Of a stretch of 64,000 nt of DNA, positions 15,241 to 22,552 are shown in pieces. The position numbers were made by a program, and so were the translations under genes. Under the pieces are notes generated by a model. It had not been told where the DNA came from and did not search any database. It saw nothing but the letters and a program-made list of their open reading frames with translations. The stretch is taken from positions 124,001 to 188,000 of the forward strand of contig NZ_PISD01000013.1 in assembly GCF_002835735.1 (NCBI RefSeq), given 5' to 3'. This DNA comes from Cytobacillus horneckiae (GTDB lineage: Bacteria > Bacillota > Bacilli > Bacillales > Cytobacillaceae). Positions within the stretch are counted from its first letter, which is position 1. Each line of letters opens with the position of its first letter.

Positions 15241-16965
15241 TTGGAATTTATCTTATTACTAACAGTATCCTTTATCCCCTTATTTATCTCAATTTCTATT
15301 CTGTTTTTTTCCTATGCCTCATTAACAAAAGCTTTATCTTTATTTTTGCTTATGCTGTCTTTTTGGCAAATGGATATTGCTTTTCTATATGCTGATGATT
15401 TTTTATCAATTGAGGTAATAGACTGGCTATTTAGGGGACTAAGGATGGGCTCCATTTTTATTATGCCAATCATGTTTTATTTTTCATATTATTTGGTGAA
15501 GGAAAACCCGTTTCTTATTAATTTTAAACGCCTATTTAATAAAACAGGAGTTTTCATCGTTACTGGTTTTAGTGTGATCACATACGCGATAAATTTTACG
15601 GAATTAGGTGTGACTTCCTATAATTATATAGGAGAAACATCGCTTTCGCCCTCACATTGGATACCAGAATACGGACCATTGAATTTTACGTTTATTATTA
15701 ATGTACTGCTTGTGTTTATAAATTGGTTCTTTTTGCTAATTGTAACAATCCAGCTTAAAGGAATCTATTATAAAAGCTTTTATCTTCAACTTGTTATTGC
15801 TGCTATGATTATTTTTGTAAATGGCGTAATTAGTGGATTCTCTTTTGTGCCGGTCTATTTCTCAAGTTTTAATTCTATTATCGCTGCACTCATTCTATTT
15901 TTAGGTTTTTTCCAAATGCAATCAGAACGAATAAGAAATATAAACCAAGAGCGGGAAAAACAGAGCGATTTGCTTGAGGCCATTATGGATATTAACCCCA
16001 ACTATTTATTAGTAAGCGATGCGAACAATCGTATTGTAAAAGTGAATAGTTCATTTTGCAAGTTATTTGCTGAAGCTGAAGAAGACTTGCATGGAAAAAG
16101 AACTGCGTCCTTGTCGAGCTTCTTACAAATGGTTGATTATGGCTTTGAAACCCCGTATTGTTATACAGACAGCAGAGGAAATGTTTATTACATACAGTGG
16201 GGATGCAAACAGCTGAATCAGGAAACAGGAGAAACCTACACCATTTTCTTTGGCAATGATGTAACTGAGCAGAAGAGAAATGAACAAGTTCTGCTTTCAT
16301 CTGAAAAAATGAAGGTAATTGGAGAAATGGCTGCAAGTGTTGCCCATGAAATTAGAAACCCATTAACAACGATTCGCGGATTTATCCAGCTCTTAAAAGA
16401 GAAAAGTCCAGATTCAACGTACGAGAAAATCCTTATCGAAGAAATCGACCGCATCAATCAAGTACTGAAAGAGCTCTTGATACTAGGTAAGCCTGAAGCA
16501 AAGGAAGAAGATATTAAGATTGAATTAAAGCTTGATGCATTAACTGAAGTCAACAATATCAATCTACTTTTTGAAGCATTAGCTGTAGAACAAAATAAGC
16601 ATATTACAGTTGAAAATAAACTAATTACTCTTTCACAGATTAAAATGGATAAATCACATTTTAAACAAATTATGATTAATGTCGTAAAAAACAGCCTTGA
16701 AGCGATTCCATCCGAAGGCAAAGTGAAAATTGCACTTGACGAGCATCAAAATCGGATCCGCATTCGTGTCATTGACAATGGAGAAGGCATTCCAAAAGAA
16801 AGGCTAGCCCGCATAGGCGAACCTTACTTCACAAGCAAGGAAAAAGGCAATGGCATCGGCTTAACCATCTGCTTTAAACTCATGGGTGAAAATAACGGAC
16901 AAATGTATGTGAAAAGTAAAAAAGATTGTGGAACAGTTGTAACTATGCTGTTTCCTGCAAAATAA
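15241..16965 (+). CDS. Membrane sensor histidine kinase with 7TM and PAS domains (Kin-type)
   Basis: The 574-residue kinase has about seven hydrophobic helices in residues 3-220, then a PAS domain (about 240-345), a HisKA domain with the phospho-His in ASVAHEIRNPLTTIRGF (about residue 367), and an HATPase domain with NVVKNSLEAIP, DNGEGIP and GNGIGLTICF. This is the layout of sporulation-type kinases such as KinB/KinC and of orphan Bacillus kinases that feed the phosphorelay. The TTG at 15241 is chosen because GGAGGG lies seven to eight bases upstream and it follows the synthase stop by one base. No response regulator is next to it. Confidence 0.87.
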   Translation: MEFILLLTVSFIPLFISISILFFSYASLTKALSLFLLMLSFWQMDIAFLYADDFLSIEVIDWLFRGLRMGSIFIMPIMFYFSYYLVKENPFLINFKRLFNKTGVFIVTGFSVITYAINFTELGVTSYNYIGETSLSPSHWIPEYGPLNFTFIINVLLVFINWFFLLIVTIQLKGIYYKSFYLQLVIAAMIIFVNGVISGFSFVPVYFSSFNSIIAALILFLGFFQMQSERIRNINQEREKQSDLLEAIMDINPNYLLVSDANNRIVKVNSSFCKLFAEAEEDLHGKRTASLSSFLQMVDYGFETPYCYTDSRGNVYYIQWGCKQLNQETGETYTIFFGNDVTEQKRNEQVLLSSEKMKVIGEMAASVAHEIRNPLTTIRGFIQLLKEKSPDSTYEKILIEEIDRINQVLKELLILGKPEAKEEDIKIELKLDALTEVNNINLLFEALAVEQNKHITVENKLITLSQIKMDKSHFKQIMINVVKNSLEAIPSEGKVKIALDEHQNRIRIRVIDNGEGIPKERLARIGEPYFTSKEKGNGIGLTICFKLMGENNGQMYVKSKKDCGTVVTMLFPAK

Positions 16966-16976
16966 ATTTGTTACGA

Positions 16977-17013
16977 AGTGCTGAGCGTTTTACTGCTTGG
17001 CACTCTTTTTTTT
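16977..17013 (+). terminator. Terminator of the synthase-kinase operon
   Basis: AGTGC-AGC pairs with GCT-GCACT and is followed by CTTTTTTTT. Confidence 0.8.
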
Positions 17014-17170
17014 GATTCCATATTTACAAGAGGGAAGCGCTCATGGTTGCAAAGCATCCTTTCTATAGGATAAGCCTGATATATCTCCGTGAAGGGTTCC
17101 AAAAAAGGGCATCATTCATTAAGTGAAATTACAGATGAAATAATTCTTTTAAAAATTTTCCAAAAAGGTA

Positions 17171-17220
17171 TTGATAATTATGGAAATTTATAATATAGTA
17201 CATTACATCAGTAATGCACT
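17171..17220 (+). promoter_or_regulatory. Promoter and palindromic operator of the GntR/ABC operon
   Basis: TTGATA (17171), a 17-base spacer and TATAGT (17194) form the promoter. A palindrome, AGTACATTAC-ATCA-GTAATGCACT at 17197-17220 (9 of 10 arm positions match), covers the end of the -10 box and the expected start of transcription. Its position points to autorepression by the GntR protein encoded next. Characterised YtrA-family operators also carry AGTxxA half-sites. Confidence 0.7.
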
Positions 17221-17239
17221 AGGTTAGGGGGCGTAATCC

Positions 17240-17614
17240 ATTCTTAATACTGAAAGTAATAAACCAATCTATGTCCAAATTGCAGAATGGCTCGAGTCAG
17301 AAATTTTAAATGGAAATTTCTCCACAAATCAGAAGGTGTATTCTCAATATCAACTGGCGGAAATGTTTACAATCAATCCAGCAACTGCGGCAAAAGGGCT
17401 CAGCCTGTTAGTGGATAATCAAATATTATATAAAAAGCGGGGGCTGGGGATGTTTGTTTTCAGTGACGCCAAAGAAAAGATTCTCTTTAAACGCAAAAAC
17501 CAGGTATTGAAACATTTAATTGAAGAGGTTGTTTTAGAATCTCAGCGGTTACAGGTGAGTGATGAAGAATTAATATTGATGATTAAAAGCGAACAATCAA
17601 GGAGGGAGAAGTGA
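17240..17614 (+). CDS. YtrA-subfamily GntR transcriptional regulator
   Basis: The 124-residue repressor has a winged helix (YSQYQLAEMFTINPATAAKGLSLL, about 33-56) and the short C-terminal dimerisation helix typical of YtrA. The family's N terminus (NKPIYVQIAEWLESEIL) is encoded upstream of the first ATG/GTG/TTG in frame. The only plausible start that keeps it is ATT at 17240, with AGGGGGCG about seven bases upstream and a stop codon two codons before. The GTG at 17336 would remove the first helix. It overlaps the ABC ATPase gene by one base and probably represses the whole operon. Confidence 0.8.
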   Translation: MLNTESNKPIYVQIAEWLESEILNGNFSTNQKVYSQYQLAEMFTINPATAAKGLSLLVDNQILYKKRGLGMFVFSDAKEKILFKRKNQVLKHLIEEVVLESQRLQVSDEELILMIKSEQSRREK

Positions 17615-18513
17615 TGGGTGTCATTGAGTGCAGAGAAGTTTCCAAGAAGTATTTACGGAAAAAGGCTTTGAACCAGTTAAGCTTTACAATTGAAGAAAAT
17701 AAGATTACAGGGTTAATTGGGAGAAACGGCGCCGGAAAGACAACTTTGTTGAAGCTGCTTTCGGGTTTTATAAAACCTACTTCAGGAAAAATCAAAATTT
17801 TTTCTGAGAAACCCTTTGATAATTTAACTGTGTCAGTTAATTCAATTTTAATAGATGATCAGATGGCGTTTCCGACTGCTTTGAACTTGGGTGATATATT
17901 AGTGGCTGCATCGAAATTTTATCCAAATTGGGACAGCAAATTAGCTGAAGGATTATTAAATTATTTTTCATTTAAGACTTATCAATACCATAATCGTTTA
18001 TCTAAAGGGCAAAAAAGCACATTTAATATGATTGTTGGATTATCTTCACATTGTCCGCTGACTATGTTTGATGAGCCTACAACCGGAATGGATGAAGCAG
18101 TAAGAAAGGATTTCTATCGCGCCCTTTTAAAAGATTATATAGCCTATCCGAGAACAATCCTCATATCCAGCCATCATCTCGAAGAAATCGAGCATATTTT
18201 AGAAGATGTCCTGCTTATCAAAAATGGCGAGTGCATTTTGCATCAATCTATAACAGATTTAAAGGAAATGATGATAGCGATTCAAGGGAAAAAAGAGGAA
18301 GTATCCTCTTTATTACTCAACCACGATGTAATCAGCGAACAGATGATTGGAACAGATTATATGCAAAAAGTGATTAAGCGACATGAAATATCGGAAGATT
18401 CAATCCTATCTGCTCGGCGGTCTGGCTTGGAAATAAATGCAGTAAGCCCTTCACAGGCTTGTCTGTACTTAACGCAAGAAAGAAAAGGGGGGATTGATGA
18501 TGTCTTTAATTAA
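17614..18513 (+). CDS. ABC transporter ATP-binding protein (YtrB-like)
   Basis: The 299-residue ATPase has Walker A GRNGAGKTT (about residue 36), a signature region reading LSKGQKSTFN in place of LSGGQ (about 128), Walker B TMFDEPTTGMDE (about 150) and the H-loop SSHHLEE. About 80 extra C-terminal residues follow, as in YtrB-type exporters. Signature S-K-G-Q occurs in this subfamily. ATG 17614 overlaps the GntR stop. It pairs with the membrane protein encoded next; such operons respond to cell-wall-active compounds in B. subtilis. Confidence 0.87.
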   Translation: MGVIECREVSKKYLRKKALNQLSFTIEENKITGLIGRNGAGKTTLLKLLSGFIKPTSGKIKIFSEKPFDNLTVSVNSILIDDQMAFPTALNLGDILVAASKFYPNWDSKLAEGLLNYFSFKTYQYHNRLSKGQKSTFNMIVGLSSHCPLTMFDEPTTGMDEAVRKDFYRALLKDYIAYPRTILISSHHLEEIEHILEDVLLIKNGECILHQSITDLKEMMIAIQGKKEEVSSLLLNHDVISEQMIGTDYMQKVIKRHEISEDSILSARRSGLEINAVSPSQACLYLTQERKGGIDDVFN

Positions 18514-19228
18514 AGCTGATTTGGCTGAAATTTTAAAAAAGCAATATTTCTTTAAGTTTAAGGCGAATATCGATGTGTTTAGTTCGTTAGTTGGTTTGCA
18601 ATTGTTAGCTGTTTTGTTTTCTCTTGGAGGAGGAATGTATACAGGATATTATGGAGGCGGCATGGATATTAGCATGAAACTATACTCTGCTGATATGGTT
18701 ATATTATTTACAATGATTTGGGCACTAATTACTTCTGTTACTATTACTACCAAACCGTATCGTAATTATGAGTTTACTTTTGTCACTAATCGTATTTCAA
18801 GCAGTTTGTCCAATATTCTGTTTCTCTTGACTATTAGCTTACTAGCAGGCTTTACTTCAATGCTTTCAGCCAATTTAATACATGTGTTGGTGTATTTTTT
18901 TATCGATAGCGGAATGCTAATTTACGAGCAACATATGCAAGACATCATTACTGGAGTGATTTCTACTTCTTTATATATCTTCTTATTCTGTTCATTTGGC
19001 TATTTATTTGGCGCATTCATTCAAGTTCATAAAGTTTTCAGCGGTTTGATTCCAGTAGGAATTATTGGGCTGCTGTTATTTGATGGGATGAAGCTGAATT
19101 CAACCATTGCAATGTTTTACTTTAATGAACCTAGTTTATTTATGTTTTTTATAAAAACAATCATTTTAGCTGGAATAGCTTTTGCAGTTGCAATTCTTAT
19201 TTTGAGGAATATGGAGGTGAAGAGATGA
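18500..19228 (+). CDS. ABC transporter membrane protein (YtrC/D-like)
   Basis: The 242-residue protein has six predicted membrane helices, the first near 28-46 and the last near 215-237, with no catalytic domain. It overlaps the ATPase gene and is therefore its likely permease. Of three adjacent start codons (TTG 18494, ATG 18497, ATG 18500), the last has the best distance from GGGGGG. Specific family membership is weak by eye; the substrate is unknown. Confidence 0.72.
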   Translation: MSLIKADLAEILKKQYFFKFKANIDVFSSLVGLQLLAVLFSLGGGMYTGYYGGGMDISMKLYSADMVILFTMIWALITSVTITTKPYRNYEFTFVTNRISSSLSNILFLLTISLLAGFTSMLSANLIHVLVYFFIDSGMLIYEQHMQDIITGVISTSLYIFLFCSFGYLFGAFIQVHKVFSGLIPVGIIGLLLFDGMKLNSTIAMFYFNEPSLFMFFIKTIILAGIAFAVAILILRNMEVKR

Positions 19229-19881
19229 CATCTTTATATTTGCTTGTCATTATCGGTGCTATAGCTATCTTATCAATCTTCCTTATTTCGAAAAAAATAA
19301 AAACGACTTATGCAATCTTAATTACTTACTCAAGTATATTGTTGATTTCAACAATACTTGTTGGCTTTATTTCAATAGAGCCCGAAAATATCCAAATTGA
19401 ATCTGAAGCAGTATCACAGCAGTTAAATAATGCCTTGAAAAATGGAGATAGAGAAAACATTGATCCTTTGTATGTCATGAAGGAAGAGAGCTTTCAAATA
19501 GACGAGGAGAAGGTGCTCACATTAAAAAGTAATTATGAGGATGGGTTAACATTTTATATTGAGAGAAAAGCGGAGGATGATGGGCAAGTTGATAGTACAA
19601 TCTACCATATTGGGCCAATTGTTAATGGACATTATGTGGAAAACTCTCTTGAACCGTATGAGCTGCATTACTCAGAAAATATGCTAGATTATTATGTGAA
19701 TAGAGTTGCGAGATTGATTTTTCATATGAACACCTCTGAATTCACAATTAATCAATTTAAACATGATGATGTATTTGCTATAAATGAAATTCATACGCAA
19801 GCCCCGGCTGTATACTTGCAAATCCCAAAAAGCCTTAGTATAGACAGAGATGGCGATTTTTTTATCGAATATGTAAAGTAG
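19225..19881 (+). CDS. Membrane-anchored protein of unknown function in the GntR/ABC operon
   Basis: The 218-residue protein has two N-terminal helices (about 4-22 and 29-48) and then an outside domain of about 165 residues without cysteines. The start ATG overlaps the stop of the permease gene by four bases (ATGA), so translation is coupled. The soluble part (SQQLNNALKNGDRENIDPLY, then YHIGPIVNGHY) looks like a mixed alpha/beta sensor or substrate-capture domain. I recognise no family. Its place suggests that it works with the ABC exporter. Confidence 0.65.
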   Translation: MTSLYLLVIIGAIAILSIFLISKKIKTTYAILITYSSILLISTILVGFISIEPENIQIESEAVSQQLNNALKNGDRENIDPLYVMKEESFQIDEEKVLTLKSNYEDGLTFYIERKAEDDGQVDSTIYHIGPIVNGHYVENSLEPYELHYSENMLDYYVNRVARLIFHMNTSEFTINQFKHDDVFAINEIHTQAPAVYLQIPKSLSIDRDGDFFIEYVK

Positions 19882-19886
19882 TAAAT

Positions 19887-19918
19887 GGCCAAAGAGCATA
19901 TTTTGTTCTTTGGCCTTT
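19887..19918 (+). terminator. Terminator of the GntR/ABC operon
   Basis: GGCCAAAGA (19887-19895) pairs with TCTTTGGCC (19907-19915), then TTT. Confidence 0.8.
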
Positions 19919-19961
19919 ACAATGATTTGTTTTTTATGTATAATGAATGATATTCAGTCAT
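19916..19961 (+). promoter_or_regulatory. Promoter and TetR operator 1
   Basis: TTTACA (19916), 17 bases and TATAAT (19939) form the promoter. The near-palindrome ATGAATG-ATATT-CAGTCAT (19943-19961) starts inside the -10 box. The same pattern recurs before the SMR genes. Confidence 0.75.
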
Positions 19962-19983
19962 TAACAACATAAGGAGATGGAAA

Positions 19984-20556
19984 ATGGATAAAAAAGAGAA
20001 GATTGTGCAGGCAGCAATTGAAGTGTTTCGTGAAAAGGGAATAGAGAAAACAAAAATATCGGATATTGTCAAACTTGCTGGTATCGCACAGGGTACCTTT
20101 TATTTATATTTTCCATCAAAGCTATCCGTCATGCCGGCCATTGCAGAGGTAATGGTTGAAAGGATGATTACTTTTGTACAGGATCAAGCAGATGCAAATG
20201 AATCATTCGAAATCAGATTATCACAAATTGTTGATGCAATATTTGCTTATACAAATGAATATCGTGAAATTCTTGCTTTGATATATGCTGGTCTTGCTTC
20301 TAGTGATCATATTCGTCAATGGGAAACCGTTTATGAGCCGTTCTACGCTTGGATTAGTGATTTTTTGAATGAAGCAAAGGATGCGGGCTTAGTGCGAGCA
20401 TCATTACATGTTGAAAACACATCTAAGTTATTTATCGGTCTTGTTGAATCAGCGGCAGAGCAAATTTACTTATATGATCATACCGATGAGAAACAGGCTG
20501 CAATTCAAAAGAAAGAAGTACTGGAGTTTCTTCAATACGGACTGGGATATAAGTAA
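19984..20556 (+). CDS. TetR family repressor of the SMR efflux pair
   Basis: The 190-residue protein has an N-terminal TetR helix-turn-helix (IVQAAIEVFREKGIEKTKISDIVKLAGIAQGTFYLYF, split here by residues 8-45) and a helical ligand-binding C terminus. It is followed by two small multidrug resistance genes. ATGAxTG-N5-CAGTCAT sites precede both its own gene and the SMR genes, which supports control of both by this protein. AAGGAG lies seven bases before the ATG. Confidence 0.9.
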   Translation: MDKKEKIVQAAIEVFREKGIEKTKISDIVKLAGIAQGTFYLYFPSKLSVMPAIAEVMVERMITFVQDQADANESFEIRLSQIVDAIFAYTNEYREILALIYAGLASSDHIRQWETVYEPFYAWISDFLNEAKDAGLVRASLHVENTSKLFIGLVESAAEQIYLYDHTDEKQAAIQKKEVLEFLQYGLGYK

Positions 20557-20591
20557 CTTGCCATAGCGGCGAGTTTTCTTATGGAGTAATA

Positions 20592-20610
20592 ATGACTGAA
20601 AGTCAGTCAT
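20592..20610 (+). promoter_or_regulatory. TetR operator 2
   Basis: The perfect inverted repeat ATGACTG-AAAGT-CAGTCAT lies between the TetR gene and the first SMR gene, 17 bases before the ATG. It matches operator 1 in arm sequence and spacing. Confidence 0.75.
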
Positions 20611-20626
20611 GGGAGAGGTGCAGAAA

Positions 20627-20977
20627 ATGAATAAATCATGGATGTATGTAATATTAACCTGTTTAGCTGAGTTGGTTTGGGTATACGGTTTTAATACAGC
20701 AAGCCTTTGGTGGCATTGGGTGCTGATTATCGGCGTAATTATTATTGACTTTTATTTCCTTGCGAAGGCTTGCGAAAAATTGCCTACAGGAACGGTATAT
20801 GCTATTTTCGCCGGCGTAGGCACAGTTGGTGCAACAGCAATGGATGTGTACTTGTTTGGAGGCAGTATGAATATCGGTAAAACACTCTTTATTGCATTAA
20901 TTATGCTTGGGGTGATCGGATTAAAGCTTGCAGACAATAAAGAAGAGGCAGGAAAAGATATGAAAGGAGCTGCATAA
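20627..20977 (+). CDS. Small multidrug resistance protein, subunit 1 (YkkC-like)
   Basis: The 116-residue protein has four membrane helices and the essential Glu in helix 1 (TCLAELVWVYGF, residue 14), with the family signature GTVYAIFAGVGTVG in helix 3 and LGVIGLKL in helix 4. It ends in a charged tail. ATG 20627 is chosen with GAGAGGTG at seven bases; an upstream in-frame ATG lies within the operator. The paired gene follows one base after its stop. Such pairs form heterodimers (YkkCD type) that export guanidinium or quaternary ammonium compounds. Confidence 0.88.
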   Translation: MNKSWMYVILTCLAELVWVYGFNTASLWWHWVLIIGVIIIDFYFLAKACEKLPTGTVYAIFAGVGTVGATAMDVYLFGGSMNIGKTLFIALIMLGVIGLKLADNKEEAGKDMKGAA

Positions 20978-20978
20978 T

Positions 20979-21293
20979 ATGGGCTGGTTATTAGTTATGT
21001 TAGCCGCTGTTAGCGAAATTATCGGTGTGGTTGGGTTGAAAATGTACAGCCAAACTAAAAGTTTGCGTAACGGTGCTATTTATATGGGCGGATTTGGGGC
21101 GTCTTTCGGATTTCTCTATGCATCGTTTCAATATTTGCAATTAAGCGTGGCATATGCAGTTTGGATCGGCATAGGAACAGCCGGAGCAGTGCTGTTAAGT
21201 ATGTTTCTTTTCGGCGAATCTAAAAGTAAATCCCGGTTAATTAGCGTTGCCCTCATCGTTATAGGTGTTACTGGGTTGAAAGCAATGTCTTAA
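20979..21293 (+). CDS. Small multidrug resistance protein, subunit 2 (YkkD-like)
   Basis: The 104-residue partner has four helices, the essential Glu in LAAVSEIIGVVGLKMYS (residue 13), AYAVWIGIGTAGAVL in helix 3 and GVTGLKAMS at the end. AAAGGAG within the end of the preceding gene serves as its ribosome binding site. The two SMR proteins should assemble antiparallel. Unlike B. subtilis ykkCD, the leader carries no guanidine riboswitch that I can see; a TetR operator takes its place. Confidence 0.88.
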   Translation: MGWLLVMLAAVSEIIGVVGLKMYSQTKSLRNGAIYMGGFGASFGFLYASFQYLQLSVAYAVWIGIGTAGAVLLSMFLFGESKSKSRLISVALIVIGVTGLKAMS

Positions 21294-21329
21294 GGAAGAA
21301 GCAGATTGCAGCAGAGCTGCTCCTAAGTC

Positions 21330-21387
21330 AAAAACAGTGCAGGATCGAGCTCCATTGCTCTGTCTGCACTGTTTTTGTTATTTTTTA
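21330..21387 (+). terminator. Terminator of the SMR operon
   Basis: AAAAACAGTGCAG pairs with CTGCACTGTTTTT over a loop of about 20 bases, then GTTATTTTTT. It may serve the convergent cyd operon as well. Confidence 0.85.
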
Positions 21388-21388
21388 G

Positions 21389-21514
21389 CTATTTTTTCTC
21401 CGTTTCACCATCATCACTTGCAACGAGCCCATCCTTTAAGGCTGCCCAAAAACTAAGGACAATCGAGATAAACACCATAATAAACGGTGCGTAAAAAATA
21501 ATAAATTGCTCCAT
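21389..21514 (-). CDS. cydS: Cytochrome bd oxidase small subunit CydS
   Basis: The frame of 41 codons starts at ATG 21514, 13 bases after the cydB stop, with GAGGAGTG about nine bases upstream. It encodes MEQFIIFYAPFIMVFISIVL followed by SFWAALKD and a charged tail. One membrane helix and the YAP...V...FW.GLKD-type pattern match CydS, the third subunit found in the Geobacillus bd-oxidase structure. Position as last gene of the cyd operon supports this. It is short and easily missed by gene callers. Confidence 0.82.
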   Translation of the reverse strand: MEQFIIFYAPFIMVFISIVLSFWAALKDGLVASDDGETEKK

Positions 21515-21526
21515 ATACTTCACTCC

Positions 21527-22552
21527 TCACACATGATTATCCCGTTTTCCTTGTACATATTCTTTATTAAACAGAAAAAGCCGTAACAGCAGGTACAGAG
21601 AAGGAATCAATAATCCGAGACCGGCAACAAAAACGATAATTAGCGAGATCGCCATCGCTTCATTCGTAAAGCTGTCGTAAATCGTTAAATATGGGTAGAG
21701 CAAGTATGGATAATGGGAAATGCCATAGGCGAAAAAAGCGAGATAATATTGGCCGCATAGTAGTGTAAAGGCCAATCCATAAGCTCTTTTTTTCCATAAG
21801 AGAAATACGGTCCCTGCAAAGAACAGGACAGAGAGGGCAAACATCCACCATAAATCCATTAATCTTGTGAAATGTTCATAGTTGTGGAAACGCAATTCCA
21901 CTATTATTCCTATCGCTGTTATTAGTGAAGGAATGGACCAGATTAGCGCATAGCTTCTCAGCAAGTTTGTTGCTGCTTCATCTTTCGCATAATGAGCATA
22001 CCATGTGAGAAAGACAGCGGATATGAAAAGCACCGCTGTTAAGCTGAGTACGACAATGCTCCATGTAAGCGGGCTTGTGAATAATGTCCAATAGTCCAGA
22101 ACTGGCCCCTTTTCGCCCATTGATATAAACCCGCCTTCTGAGATGGTGAAAACAATGGATAGGGAGGCGGGTATAAATAGCCCTGATAGCCCGTACAGGT
22201 AAGTATAACGTTTAGGCATCAAGCCTCCATAAGTTGTAAACGCATAATAAGAACCGCGTATAGCGAGCAATACAATTGCAATGCTGACAGGCACGAGCAA
22301 TGTCGTTCCGTAGTAATAGGCAGATTTAGGGAAGAATCCGACAATACCGACAAAGAAAAATACTAGAAAAACATTGGTCACTTCCCAGACAGGTGATAAA
22401 TAGCGCTGAATGACTTTATTTAAAATATGCTGCTTGTCACGGAATAAGCTGTAGGCATTGAAGAAGCCTGCGCCGAAGTCGATTGAAGCAACAATGACAT
22501 AGCCATAAAGAAAAAGCCATAAAACAAATATCCCGATGACCTCAAGTGTCAA
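21527..22552 (-). CDS. cydB: Cytochrome bd-type ubiquinol/menaquinol oxidase subunit II
   Basis: The membrane protein (about 341 residues) has eight to nine helices and begins with the family's LWLFLYGYVIVASIDFGAGF segment. It forms the heterodimer with CydA that reduces oxygen to water with menaquinol. The start is uncertain: TTG at 22552 is preferred because AGGTG lies six bases upstream inside the cydA end and the family starts near TLEVIG. A TTG at 22573 would add seven residues. It overlaps cydA either way, pointing to translational coupling. It is closest in pattern to the YthB/cyanide-insensitive type. Confidence 0.88.
   Translation of the reverse strand: MTLEVIGIFVLWLFLYGYVIVASIDFGAGFFNAYSLFRDKQHILNKVIQRYLSPVWEVTNVFLVFFFVGIVGFFPKSAYYYGTTLLVPVSIAIVLLAIRGSYYAFTTYGGLMPKRYTYLYGLSGLFIPASLSIVFTISEGGFISMGEKGPVLDYWTLFTSPLTWSIVVLSLTAVLFISAVFLTWYAHYAKDEAATNLLRSYALIWSIPSLITAIGIIVELRFHNYEHFTRLMDLWWMFALSVLFFAGTVFLLWKKRAYGLAFTLLCGQYYLAFFAYGISHYPYLLYPYLTIYDSFTNEAMAISLIIVFVAGLGLLIPSLYLLLRLFLFNKEYVQGKRDNHV

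Noticed and set aside
20557-20627. Guanidine (ykkC) riboswitch before the SMR pair
   Set aside because: Only about 70 bases are available and the ykkC core motifs are not visible; a TetR operator is there instead.
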